This document shows, piece by piece, positions 25,426-33,833 of a stretch of 64,000 nucleotides of DNA. The notes below the pieces were generated by a model. That model was not told the origin of the DNA and searched no databases. It saw only the letters and a program-made list of their open reading frames with translations. The position numbers were made by a program, and so were the translations under genes. Where the stretch lies: assembly GCF_013415905.1 (NCBI RefSeq), contig NZ_CP058909.1, forward strand, positions 496,001 through 560,000. Direction: 5' to 3'. Numbering within the stretch: position 1 is the first letter of the stretch; each line of letters begins with the position of its first letter. This DNA comes from Halosimplex pelagicum. Lineage in GTDB: Archaea > Halobacteriota > Halobacteria > Halobacteriales > Haloarculaceae.

Positions 25426-26289
25426 TTACCGTGTTTCAGTCACTTTCGATGCCTCGTTCGCCTCGCCGGTCGGGGGCTCGAAGTGTTCCTGCCGGTGGCA
25501 GTTCGCGCAGAGAACGACACATCGGTCGACCTCCGCACGGACTGCCCTCTCGTCGGCACCGTCCGAGATCAGTTGTCCGACACCCGCGGACTTCTCGTCC
25601 GGGTCCGGATGGTGGAACTGGAGACACGAGGGGGTGTCCTCGGAACAGCGACGACAGCCGCAGTTTCGACGGTACTCGTACGACCACGCTCGCAGGCGTT
25701 CGCGGTTCGACTGCGGCCCGCCGTCGCGGTCGACGACCACCGGCCGTCGGTCGTGGCGTTTCCGATGACAGTTCGCACAGAGCACGTCGCACTTCTCGAA
25801 CTCCTCGCGGAGCGCCTCCCGGCCGTGGCCGTGCGTTATCATGTCGGTGACGGCCATCGCTTTCGCCTCGCCGTCCAGATGGTGAAAGTCCAGGCAGGCC
25901 GGGTCGGACTCGTCGCAGTCGGCGCAGCCCCGTTCGCGCTTCCGTTCGTTGACCCACGCGCGGAGTCGCGCTCGCCGGCGTAGCGTTCGCTCGGTGTTGT
26001 GCTCCGCGTTCCGGTAGTGCCATCGCTGGTCCTGCGAGAGCGCCTCCCACGTCTCACCGTCGGGAAGTTCGACCCCCTCGGGTTTCGGCGCGACCCGGGA
26101 CCCGCGCGACGCGTTCGTCGATAGTCCCGCCCGTTCCTTCGCCTCGTTCCACCCGCCGACGACCCGAAGGATCGTCGACGCCGCGGGCGTCAACCCCAGC
26201 TCCTCGTACTGCGCCTTGGACGGTGATTCGCCCAGTCGCTCCGCGGCTTCCCGCAGCGACTCGATACACTCCCGCTCCGTCGTCGCCAT
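25426..26289 (-). CDS. Tandem HNH endonuclease-like protein with HNR-type N-terminus
   Basis: A 287-residue protein. Residues about 5-55 match the homing-endonuclease-associated repeat pattern (LGESPSKAQYEELG, then ILRVVGGWNEAKERAGL), a small helical DNA-binding unit. Two HNH modules follow, about 128-185 (CADC...FHHLDG...CANCHRKRH) and about 207-270 (CRRC...FHHPDP...CANCHRQEH); both keep the HH pair, the CxxC knuckles and the terminal CANCH. Such architecture suits a selfish or repair endonuclease. It lies 57 bp upstream of tRNA-Gln on the same strand. ATG 26289 has a TATA-like ggttttttg about 33 nt upstream. Confidence 0.82.
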   Translation of the reverse strand: MATTERECIESLREAAERLGESPSKAQYEELGLTPAASTILRVVGGWNEAKERAGLSTNASRGSRVAPKPEGVELPDGETWEALSQDQRWHYRNAEHNTERTLRRRARLRAWVNERKRERGCADCDESDPACLDFHHLDGEAKAMAVTDMITHGHGREALREEFEKCDVLCANCHRKRHDRRPVVVDRDGGPQSNRERLRAWSYEYRRNCGCRRCSEDTPSCLQFHHPDPDEKSAGVGQLISDGADERAVRAEVDRCVVLCANCHRQEHFEPPTGEANEASKVTETR

Positions 26290-26318
26290 GGACACGGCGA
26301 CTTGCACCCGGCTTTCGT

Positions 26319-26327
26319 CAAAAAACC
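26319..26327 (-). promoter_or_regulatory. TATA-like box for the HNH gene
   Basis: The T-rich run ggttttttg (coding strand) lies about 30-38 nt before ATG 26289. It also sits in the spacer after the larE stop region. Confidence 0.4.
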
Positions 26328-26428
26328 TCGGACCGGACAGCAGATCCCGGACGACACCGCTCGCTCGTAGCACACTGCTCACCGGTCGGCGTCGATCCGG
26401 CGCGAAACGGTGCGTCGTCGAACCGGTC

Positions 26429-27349
26429 TCAGATCTCGTCGGCGGTCGGGTAGTCGGTGCCGAACACGTCCTCGACGACGGGGTCGCCGCCGGTGTCCGC
26501 GGGTTCGTCCCCGCCCTCGCCGTCGTCCGCTTCGCCCTCGTCGGCGGGGCTGACGCTGCCGGTGCGGTAGCCGTCGAGGTCGAGCGTGACGTGGTCGAAG
26601 CCGAGTTCGCCGATGTACTGGCGCGCCGCGCGGACGAACTCCGGATCGAGGGCGTCCTCCAGTTCGGCCTCGCCGACCTCGATGCGGGCGATGCCGTCGT
26701 GGTCGCGCACGCGGAACTGCTCGAAGCCCCACGTCCGCAGGACGGTCTCGGCCTGCTCGATGCGGCCGAGCCGCTCCTCGGTGACTTCCAGGCCGGTGGG
26801 GATCCGCGAGGAGAGACACGCCATCGAGGGCTTGTCGGCGACGGAGAGACCGTAGTCGTCGGCGATCTCCCGGACTTCGGACTTGACGATGCCGTGCTCC
26901 AGCAGGGGGGAGTAGGCGTCGAGTTCCTCGACGGCCTGCAGGCCGGGGCGGTGGCCCTCCCCGGGGTCGGAGGCGTTGGTGCCGTCGCAGACCACGTCGA
27001 TGCCCAGCTCCTCGGCGTGGTCGAACATCGCGCCAAGCCGCATGGTGCGGCAGTGATAACAGCGGTCGTCGCCGTTCTCGACGAACGCCTGGCTGTCGAG
27101 CTCGGAGAACTCGACGATCTCGTGGCGGATGCCGATCTCGTCGGCGACGCGGCGGGCGTCGTCGAGCTCGGCGTCGGGGAGCGTCTCGCTTTTGGCCGTG
27201 CAGGCGACGGCGTCGTCGCCGAGGGCGTCGTGGGCGACGGCGGCGACTGCGCTGGAGTCCACGCCGCCCGAGAAGGCGACGAGGACGCCGTCGCGGTCGG
27301 CCAGGTCGGCGCGCGCGGCGGCGAGCTTGTCGGCGACCGGAGTGCTCAT
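26429..27349 (-). CDS. larE: ATP-dependent sulfur transferase LarE-like (TIGR00268/PP-loop family)
   Basis: A 306-residue PP-loop ATP pyrophosphatase. The PP-loop SGGVDSS covers residues 27-33. Cys178 in MACLSSRIPTG corresponds to the cysteine that LarE of lactic bacteria sacrifices as sulfur donor when building the nickel-pincer cofactor. An additional CxxC pair (Cys97, Cys100, in DRCYHCR) together with Cys178 makes three conserved cysteines, as in LarE proteins described with a [4Fe-4S] cluster. An acidic, probably disordered stretch (about 275-295, DEGEADDGEGGDEPADTGGD) precedes the C-terminus. No larA, larB or larC is nearby. A TATA-like gcttttg lies 28 nt before ATG 27349. Confidence 0.85.
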   Translation of the reverse strand: MSTPVADKLAAARADLADRDGVLVAFSGGVDSSAVAAVAHDALGDDAVACTAKSETLPDAELDDARRVADEIGIRHEIVEFSELDSQAFVENGDDRCYHCRTMRLGAMFDHAEELGIDVVCDGTNASDPGEGHRPGLQAVEELDAYSPLLEHGIVKSEVREIADDYGLSVADKPSMACLSSRIPTGLEVTEERLGRIEQAETVLRTWGFEQFRVRDHDGIARIEVGEAELEDALDPEFVRAARQYIGELGFDHVTLDLDGYRTGSVSPADEGEADDGEGGDEPADTGGDPVVEDVFGTDYPTADEI

Positions 27350-27373
27350 CGCCGGCGATTCGGTGTGAACGGC

Positions 27374-27380
27374 CAAAAGC
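27374..27380 (-). promoter_or_regulatory. TATA-like box for larE
   Basis: On the coding strand gcttttg is centred about 28 nt before ATG 27349. The 316-bp spacer 27350-27665 otherwise shows no gene; it is uniformly GC-rich. Confidence 0.45.
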
Positions 27381-27665
27381 CCGTTGTTCGACCGCGCGTG
27401 TCGGACGAACGGGTTCGGTCGCGTCGGCCGCTGACCACGGGCGCTCCGCGTCGGCCGCTCCCGACCGCGGATCCGCGGGGGTTCCGCGTGGGTCGACCCA
27501 GCGAGTGCCTGCCTCGCGCCTTTGGGACCGGCGGCCGTCCATGCGGTATGCGCGTTCTTTCTCTCGGACGAGCCGGGAGTCGGCAGCTCGGTCCAGGCAG
27601 GACCGGCGCGTCGCCGGCGGGGTCGCAGCGGGCGGTCGGACGAGGCCGGCGGACCGCGGTGCAGC

Positions 27666-28652
27666 ATGGGTGAGGGCGACGCCGACGACGCCGGCGACGC
27701 GGGCGGGAACGGGCCCCGTCACTGGCTGTTCCTCGACGGGAACCGCTGGGTGATCACCGCCGTCGTCTGCGTCGCGATCTTCGCCGTCACGCGCGGGCTC
27801 GTCGCCCTGGGCGTGCTCGCGGTCGGGCCGAGCGGCAACGTGCTGACGGTGTTCGGGAGCGGCATCACCGCCGGGGTGTTCACGCTCGTCACGCTGACGC
27901 TGACGGTCAACCAGCTCGTCTCCTCGCAGGTGTTCGGCAAGCCCAACTCGCTGCGACAGCGCTACGAGAAGGGCGCCCAGCTCCGCGACCGCGTCGCGGA
28001 GCTGAGCGGCCGGTCGGCGACCCCGGTCGACACCGCCGACTTCGTCGCGGTCGTCGGCGAGGCCCTCGGCGACCGTGCCGACTCGCTCCGCGGATCGCGG
28101 CAGGGGACGGCGAGCGCCGACGCCGAAGGGGGCGACCTCGCGACCCTGGCGAGCGACCTCGGCGGCTTCGCCGACGAGATCACCCGCGTCTCCGGCGAGA
28201 TGAAGCCGGTCGAGGCCATCTCGGCGACCGCCGGGTCGGACTACGCGCGCTTCCGGCGGCGCATCCGGGCCGCTCGCGCGGACGCAGAGCTGTCCGACCC
28301 CGTCGCCGACGACCTCGACGCGGTCGAGGAACTGCTGGGACATCTCTCGGTCGCCCGGCAGTACTTCAAGACGCTCACGCTCCACCAGGAACTGGCGAAG
28401 CTCTCGCGGGAGATCATCTACCTGAGCGTCCCCTGTCTGCTCGTCGCGATCTACGTGCCGACGCTCTATCGCTCGAACGGGGCGGCGGTGCCCGAGGCGT
28501 CGCTCCCGTGGGTGATCAGCGCCGCTGTCGCGGTCGTGCTCGCGCCGCTCGTCCTGCTCGTGGTCCGACTGCTGCGCGTGTCGACGGTGATGCGCTACAC
28601 CGTCTCGGTGGGCCCCTTCGCGCCGCCGGAGGACTGGCCCTGGAACGAGTGA
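27666..28652 (+). CDS. Four-helix membrane protein of unknown function
   Basis: A 328-residue protein with four predicted membrane helices in two pairs: about 27-50 (ITAVVCVAIFAVTRGL) and 62-85 (ITAGVFTLVTLTLTV) near the N-terminus, and about 255-275 and 287-310 near the C-terminus. The roughly 170 residues between the pairs are soluble, acidic and helical (LRQRYEKGAQLRDRVAELSG; AVEELLGHLSVARQYFKTL), likely cytoplasmic. The phrase TLTVNQLVSSQVFGKPNSLR after helix two is striking and probably conserved. No channel or enzyme motif was recognised. ATG 27666 begins just before an acidic Gly/Asp-rich leader. Confidence 0.7.
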   Translation: MGEGDADDAGDAGGNGPRHWLFLDGNRWVITAVVCVAIFAVTRGLVALGVLAVGPSGNVLTVFGSGITAGVFTLVTLTLTVNQLVSSQVFGKPNSLRQRYEKGAQLRDRVAELSGRSATPVDTADFVAVVGEALGDRADSLRGSRQGTASADAEGGDLATLASDLGGFADEITRVSGEMKPVEAISATAGSDYARFRRRIRAARADAELSDPVADDLDAVEELLGHLSVARQYFKTLTLHQELAKLSREIIYLSVPCLLVAIYVPTLYRSNGAAVPEASLPWVISAAVAVVLAPLVLLVVRLLRVSTVMRYTVSVGPFAPPEDWPWNE

Positions 28653-28683
28653 ATCGGCGGTCCCGGTCCCGCCACAGGCGCGG

Positions 28684-28715
28684 GATTTTTCTCCACCGGT
28701 GGTAATGACACCGGT
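28684..28715 (+). promoter_or_regulatory. mutS5-like gene promoter with two ACCGGT palindromes
   Basis: A TATA-like gattttt (28684-28690) is followed by the 10-bp palindrome ccaccggtgg (28693-28702) and a second accggt (28710-28715) just before ATG 28718. The two copies lie between TATA box and start codon, where a repressor would block initiation or leaderless translation. Confidence 0.4.
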
Positions 28716-28717
28716 AG

Positions 28718-30700
28718 ATGGACATCGAGACGATCCCCGGGGTCGGCGAGAAGACGGCCGCGGCGCTGTCGGAGCTCGACGACCCCGAGCGGGCGCTGCG
28801 CGACGGGGACGTGGCCGCGCTGGGCCGCGCCCCGGGCATCAGCGACGGCCGCGCCGCCCGCATCGCCCGCGCCGCGATCCGCCGCGAACACGGCGATCCG
28901 GGAGGGTTCGCCGCCACGCCGCGCGCCCAGGAAATCTACCGCGACGCCCTCGATCTGGTCGGCGACCACGCCGTCACCCGCTACGCCGAGCGCCGCCTGG
29001 AGACGTTCTACCCCTCCCCTTCCCGGTCACGGGTCGAGGAGGCCCGCGAGTTCGCGGCTCGCGCGATGGAGCGCGAGCCCGACGACGAGATCCGCGGCGC
29101 GCTGGCCGGCGTCGAACCCCTCGAAGCGCCCCCCTCGGTCCGCGTCCGGGACCGCTGTCTCGCCACCACCGACGCCGAGACCTACGCCCGCGCCCAGGAG
29201 GCACTCCCCGAGGTCAGCGTCGAGATCGTCGACGACGCCCGCGGCCTCGCGGATCTGGCGCGGGGCTACGCCACTGTCGTCGCGCTCGACGACGCGTTCA
29301 CCGGCGTCGAGGTCGAGGGCGACGTGCGCGTCGAGCCCGACGCGCTGGAGGACCCCGCCACCGTCGTCCCCGAGCGCACCCTCGCCTTCTTCGCCCACAA
29401 CCGCGATCGCCTGCGGGCGGCCGTCGAGGTCCACCGCGTCGCCGACCTGGACCCGCCCTGCGACCTGGACGAACTCGCCGACGCGCTCGCCCGCATCGAC
29501 GACGACGGCAACGTCGCCGACGACGACCGCCTCCGGCAGTTGCAGACCGCCGTCGACGACCTCGACGCCGCCGTCTCGACCGCCGAGAGCGTCGCCAACG
29601 ACCGCCTCCGGGAGGCCATCGAGGAGCGCGACGTGACCATCGAGGGCGCCGACCTCCTCTCGCTGGTCGAGCAGGGCGCCGGCGTCGACTCCCTGCTGCA
29701 GCGCGAACTCGCCGACGAGTACGCCGAAGCGGTCGACGACGCCCGCGACCACCTCGTCGACGCCCTCGGCCTCGACGACTACGCCGACATCGCCCGCCGG
29801 GCGTTCCCCGACCAGCCCACCTTCCCCGTCGAGCGCGACGAGGAGGTCGTCTCCCGACTGCGCGAGGAGCTCACCACCGCCCGCGACCGCCGCGCGACCC
29901 GTCTCAAGCGGGAGGTCGCGACCGACCTGGCCGACGCCCGCGCGGACGCCGAGGCGCTGGCCGAGGCCGCGCTCGAACTCGACGTGGAACTCGCTATCGC
30001 TCGGTTCGCCCGCGAGTACGACGCTACACTGCCCGAGATCGGCGGCGAGGGGATCGCCATCGAGGGCGGCCGCTCGCCGCTGCTGGACGTGGCCTACGAG
30101 GAAGTCGACCCCGTCGACTACGAAGTGGAGGGCGTCGCCCTGTTGACGGGCGTCAACAGCGGTGGGAAGACCTCCGTGCTCGACCTCGTGGCGCTGACCG
30201 TCACGCTCGCGCACATGGGCCTGCCCGTCCCCGCCGACTCCGCCCGCGTCGAGCACGTCGAGGAGCTGCACTACCACGCCAAGACCCAGGGCACCCTCGA
30301 CGCGGGCGCCTTCGAGTCCACCCTCCGGGAGTTCGGAAGCCTCGTCGACGATATCCGGTCGGGCGACGGCGGCGACGTCGTCGTCCTCGTCGACGAACTG
30401 GAGAGCATCACCGAGCCCGGCGCCAGCGCGAAGATCATGGCCGGGATCCTCGAAGCGTTCGACGCCACCGACGCCACCGCCGTCTTCGTCACCCACCTCG
30501 CCCGCGAGATCCAGGACGCCGCCCGCACCGAGCTGGCCGTCGACGGCATCGAGGCCGAGGGACTCGTCGATGGCGAACTGAAAGTCGACCGCTCGCCGGT
30601 GAAGGACGTGCTCGCCCGCTCGACCCCGGAGCTCATCGTCGAGAAGCTCGCCGACGAACGCGACGGCTTCTACGTCGAACTGCTGGAGAAGTTCGAGTGA
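28718..30700 (+). CDS. MutS5-like ATPase with N-terminal helix-hairpin-helix
   Basis: A 660-residue archaeal MutS-family protein. It starts with a helix-hairpin-helix DNA-binding motif (IPGVGEKTAAAL, residues 5-16; a second one, APGISDGRAARIARAA, about 37-52). The middle is the helical lever/clamp region rich in acidic coiled coil. The C-terminal ATPase has Walker A TGVNSGGKTS (about 477-486), Walker B VVVLVDELES (about 553-562) and a FVTHLA switch. The mismatch-recognition domain with its Phe-x-Glu wedge is absent, so it is not a classical mismatch-repair MutS but the MutS5/MutS2-like branch, probably acting on branched DNA or recombination intermediates. Monocistronic. Confidence 0.87.
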   Translation: MDIETIPGVGEKTAAALSELDDPERALRDGDVAALGRAPGISDGRAARIARAAIRREHGDPGGFAATPRAQEIYRDALDLVGDHAVTRYAERRLETFYPSPSRSRVEEAREFAARAMEREPDDEIRGALAGVEPLEAPPSVRVRDRCLATTDAETYARAQEALPEVSVEIVDDARGLADLARGYATVVALDDAFTGVEVEGDVRVEPDALEDPATVVPERTLAFFAHNRDRLRAAVEVHRVADLDPPCDLDELADALARIDDDGNVADDDRLRQLQTAVDDLDAAVSTAESVANDRLREAIEERDVTIEGADLLSLVEQGAGVDSLLQRELADEYAEAVDDARDHLVDALGLDDYADIARRAFPDQPTFPVERDEEVVSRLREELTTARDRRATRLKREVATDLADARADAEALAEAALELDVELAIARFAREYDATLPEIGGEGIAIEGGRSPLLDVAYEEVDPVDYEVEGVALLTGVNSGGKTSVLDLVALTVTLAHMGLPVPADSARVEHVEELHYHAKTQGTLDAGAFESTLREFGSLVDDIRSGDGGDVVVLVDELESITEPGASAKIMAGILEAFDATDATAVFVTHLAREIQDAARTELAVDGIEAEGLVDGELKVDRSPVKDVLARSTPELIVEKLADERDGFYVELLEKFE

Positions 30701-30770
30701 GCGAGCGTGCCGCGGTCGTCCGGCGCTCGCCGAACGAGCCGCTGTTTTCCAGTCGGAGTCCGTCGACCGG

Positions 30771-31484
30771 TCACTCCGAGCTGGCGTAGGCGGTCGCGGA
30801 GGCGGTCTTCCGCGAGCGGACGGCGGCGACGACGGCGTAGACGAAGGGGGTGTCGGCGACGGCGACGAACAGTTTGAAGAGGTACTGCCCGGCGACGAGG
30901 GCGACGGCGCCCGACAGCGAGGTCGAGCCGAGGAAGTAGAAGCCGACGAAGACGAAGATGACCGTGTCGAGGAGCTGGCTGGTGGCCGTCGAGCCGATGT
31001 TGCGCAGCCAGAGGTAGTCGCCGTCGGTGGCCTCGCGGATCCAGTGGAAGACGAACACGTCCCAGTTCTGGCTGACGACGTACGCCGAGAGGCTGGCGAC
31101 GACGATGGCGGTGCTGGAGCCGAGCACGCTCCGGAACGCGGTCAGGTCGATCTGGCCGGGAGCGGACTGGGCGACCGCCGGCGCTTCGATGGTGCTCCAG
31201 ACGAGCACGAGCATGACGACGTTCATCGCGAAGCCGACGTTGACGACGACGGTGGCGGCCTTCCGGCCGTACAGCTCCGAGTAGCAGTCCGATGCGAAGA
31301 AGGTCAGCGCGTACGCCAGCGCCGCGCCCGGGAGGACCAGCGCGCCGCCGACGACCGGCAACTCGAACGGGAGCCCGAACCGCAGTAGCTTCGAGGCGGT
31401 CAGCTGCGCGGTCACGATGGCGGTGACGAACAGGCCGATCAGGCCGACCTGCGCCGGCGAGAGCGCGGGCCGCGGGTCGCTCAT
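30771..31484 (-). CDS. Queuosine/archaeosine precursor transporter (YhhQ family)
   Basis: A 237-residue inner-membrane protein with about six or seven helices and the family features: ASDCYSELYGRKAA near residue 65 and QNWDVFVFHWIRE near 140. YhhQ-type proteins import preQ0 or preQ1; in archaea preQ0 is used for archaeosine in tRNA. The start codon overlaps the stop of the ribbon-helix-helix gene by 4 bp (ATGA at 31481-31484), so the two form an operon; this pairing suggests the RHH protein regulates uptake. Confidence 0.88.
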   Translation of the reverse strand: MSDPRPALSPAQVGLIGLFVTAIVTAQLTASKLLRFGLPFELPVVGGALVLPGAALAYALTFFASDCYSELYGRKAATVVVNVGFAMNVVMLVLVWSTIEAPAVAQSAPGQIDLTAFRSVLGSSTAIVVASLSAYVVSQNWDVFVFHWIREATDGDYLWLRNIGSTATSQLLDTVIFVFVGFYFLGSTSLSGAVALVAGQYLFKLFVAVADTPFVYAVVAAVRSRKTASATAYASSE

Positions 31485-31657
31485 CCCTCCTCCTCCAGCC
31501 GGCCCTGCCGGGCGTCGATGTCGTCGAGCATGTCGAGCGTCTTGCGCATCGACGCCCGGATCGCCTCGCTCCGGTTGACGAACTTGCCGTCCTCCCCGAC
31601 GTGCTCGTCCATGTCGTCCAGCAACTCCTCGGGCACCTCCACGCTGATCTTCGGCAT
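31481..31657 (-). CDS. Ribbon-helix-helix (CopG-type) protein, 58 aa
   Basis: A small DNA-binding protein starting MPKISVEVPEELLDDMDEHV: a first beta strand for DNA contact, then two helices (RSEAIRASMRKTLDMLDDI). The FVNRSEAIR turn is the typical ribbon-helix-helix signature. It would bind operators as a dimer. Being the first gene of the operon with the preQ0 transporter, it may autoregulate. It is divergent from the histidine kinase, with a 133-bp shared spacer (31658-31790). Confidence 0.85.
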   Translation of the reverse strand: MPKISVEVPEELLDDMDEHVGEDGKFVNRSEAIRASMRKTLDMLDDIDARQGRLEEEG

Positions 31658-31759
31658 GATAGTATCCAGGGGTTCGTCGAGGAATATAGGCGGTTCGATC
31701 GCTCCGACGGGCGCTCCCCCGTCCCCGAGCTCCCGTCGGGAGACTGACCCGTCGGGAGG

Positions 31760-31766
31760 TATTTCA
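31760..31766 (+). promoter_or_regulatory. TATA-like box for the histidine kinase
   Basis: The heptamer tatttca is centred about 28 nt before ATG 31791 and supports that start. Confidence 0.45.
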
Positions 31767-31790
31767 CAGGGCCGAGCGAAGACGCGGCAA

Positions 31791-33635
31791 ATGCAGGGGA
31801 CGCGGGACGAACCGGTCAGGACCGCGGTAGTCGGGGCGCCCGACGACCGCGAGCGGCTCGCGGCGGCGGTGTCGGGGGACGACGCCGTCGCGGTCGTCGA
31901 GCACGGGGGGCTCGAGACGCTCGTCGAGGGCTCGGCGACCGAGGTCGATTGCATCGTCTGTCCGACGGGGGCGGACTACGAGCGGGCCAGAGAGGCCGAC
32001 CCCGCGGTCGGGGTCGTCGTCGTCGCCGAGGGGCTGGAGCGGGCCGCCCTCGAACGGATCGCCGGCGACGCCCGCGCCGTCCACGTCCACCCGGGCGGCG
32101 ACCTCGCGACGAGACTCCCGGTGCAGGTCGAACGACTCGCGGACCGCCCCTCCTCGACGGCCGCCTGGCGACTGGCCGACTTCGCCGACGAGGCCGTCGT
32201 CGAGTTCGACCCCGAGACGCTCGCGCTCCGGGACGCCAACGAGCGGTTTCACGACCGGTGGGGGTGGGACCCGGCCGACCTGACCGACGCGACCGTCCGG
32301 GACCTGCTCGTGACCGACATCACCGAGGAGCTCCGCGGTCGTGGCCGCGGCGCCGACGGCGAGGAGCACCTCGAGTGGATGGACCCCGAGGCGGACCCGG
32401 TCGAGACGATGGTCGAGCGCGCGCGCGGCGGCAACTACGAGACCCGCGAGTGGCACTGCACCGACGCCGACGGCGTCGCGTTCAAGACGGCGGTCGACCT
32501 GCTCGTCGACGAGCGCGCGGGCACCGGCTACCTCGTCGCCGACGTTCCCTCGCCTCGGTCCGGGCGGGCGACCGACCCGCCCGCCCGCGACGAGGCCGCG
32601 ATGTTGCGCTCGCTGGTCGAACACGTCCCGATGTCGGTGTACTTCAAGGACACCGAGAGCCGTCACGTCCTCGTCAGCGAGGACGTGGTCGAGCCGTTCA
32701 TCGAATCGCCGGAGGGGAAGATCCTCCACACCCCCGAGGACGTGGTCGGGAAGACCGACTTCGACCTCTACGAGGGGGACAACGCCGCCGAGGCGGTCGC
32801 CGACGACCGCGCGGTGATCGAGAGCGGCGAGCCGATCCGCGACCGGATCGAGCACGCACAGCCCCCGAACGGCCAGGATCTCTTCTTCCAGACCACCAAG
32901 GCGCCGTGGTACGACGAGGAGGGCCGCGCCCGGGGGATCGTCGGCGTCACCGTCGACGTGAGCGAGCAGAAGCGCCGCGAGCGGGAACTCGACCGCCAGA
33001 ACGAGCGGTTAGAGGAGTTCGCCGGCATCCTCAGCCACGACCTGCGCAACCCGCTCAACGTCGCCAAGAGCCGCCTCGACCTGTACTGGCGGTCGGGCGA
33101 CGAGTCCGAACTGGAGGAGGTCGCGGAGATGCACGACCGCATCGAGGCCATCGTCGACGAGGTGCTCACCTACGCCCGCGAGGGCAGCCACATCGACGAG
33201 CTGGAGTGGATCACGGGCGTGGAACAGGCCGAGACCGCCTGGGACGCCGTCGACACCGGCGACGCCACCCTGACCACCGACTGGGACTACGCGATCCGCG
33301 GCGACGCCGACCGGCTCGGCCGCCTCTTCGAGAACTGCTATCGCAACGCGGTGGACCACGCCGGTGACGCCGTCACCGTCCGCGTCGGCACGCTCGCGGA
33401 GAGCGATCCGGGCTTCTACGTCGAGGACGACGGCCCCGGCATCCCCGCCGACGTGCGCGAGCGGGTGTTCGAACGCGGCGTGTCGAGCACCGAGGGCGGC
33501 ACCGGCTTCGGGCTCGCTATCGTCGCCGAGATCGCCGACGCTCACGGCTGGGAGGTGCGGGCGACCGAGAGCGAGTCGGGCGGCGCCCGGTTCGAAGTGA
33601 CCGGCGTCACCCGCGGCGACGAACTGGAGTCGTAA
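31791..33635 (+). CDS. PAS-domain sensor histidine kinase (soluble)
   Basis: A 614-residue kinase with no membrane segment. Residues 1-118 form a receiver-like module whose phospho-acceptor position is not clear (a pseudo-receiver, common in haloarchaea). Two PAS domains follow (about 125-265 and 285-400). The HisKA box has His416 in ILSHDLRNPL; the HATPase domain has the N box ENCYRNAVDHA (about 514), G1 VEDDGPGIP and G2 GGTGFGLAIV. It probably senses an intracellular signal such as redox or a ligand. No response regulator is adjacent, so the partner is elsewhere. Its stop faces a convergent tatCt gene across the 57-bp repeat array. Confidence 0.9.
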   Translation: MQGTRDEPVRTAVVGAPDDRERLAAAVSGDDAVAVVEHGGLETLVEGSATEVDCIVCPTGADYERAREADPAVGVVVVAEGLERAALERIAGDARAVHVHPGGDLATRLPVQVERLADRPSSTAAWRLADFADEAVVEFDPETLALRDANERFHDRWGWDPADLTDATVRDLLVTDITEELRGRGRGADGEEHLEWMDPEADPVETMVERARGGNYETREWHCTDADGVAFKTAVDLLVDERAGTGYLVADVPSPRSGRATDPPARDEAAMLRSLVEHVPMSVYFKDTESRHVLVSEDVVEPFIESPEGKILHTPEDVVGKTDFDLYEGDNAAEAVADDRAVIESGEPIRDRIEHAQPPNGQDLFFQTTKAPWYDEEGRARGIVGVTVDVSEQKRRERELDRQNERLEEFAGILSHDLRNPLNVAKSRLDLYWRSGDESELEEVAEMHDRIEAIVDEVLTYAREGSHIDELEWITGVEQAETAWDAVDTGDATLTTDWDYAIRGDADRLGRLFENCYRNAVDHAGDAVTVRVGTLAESDPGFYVEDDGPGIPADVRERVFERGVSSTEGGTGFGLAIVAEIADAHGWEVRATESESGGARFEVTGVTRGDELES

Positions 33636-33833
33636 GAGCGCCGAGCTAGCTGACCGGCCAGCCGAACGGATCGGCTGTGGAACCCGCCGTCTGCGGTGCT
33701 GTGCGGGGCGGTCGCTGTTGCGGTCCTGGCGGACTGAAAGGGCGAGGCGCGCTCGCGTGCAGTTTAGTCGCTGAGCGGGCAACTATCCGCGCGGGCCGTG
33801 CGGAGAGCGCGGATATCCCGCTTCAGCGGCCGC

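Noticed and set aside
26290..27036. N-terminal extension of the HNH protein frame into larE
   Set aside because: Overlaps larE antisense-like in another frame, Ser/Thr/Pro-rich, and passes the TATA box used by the HNH gene.
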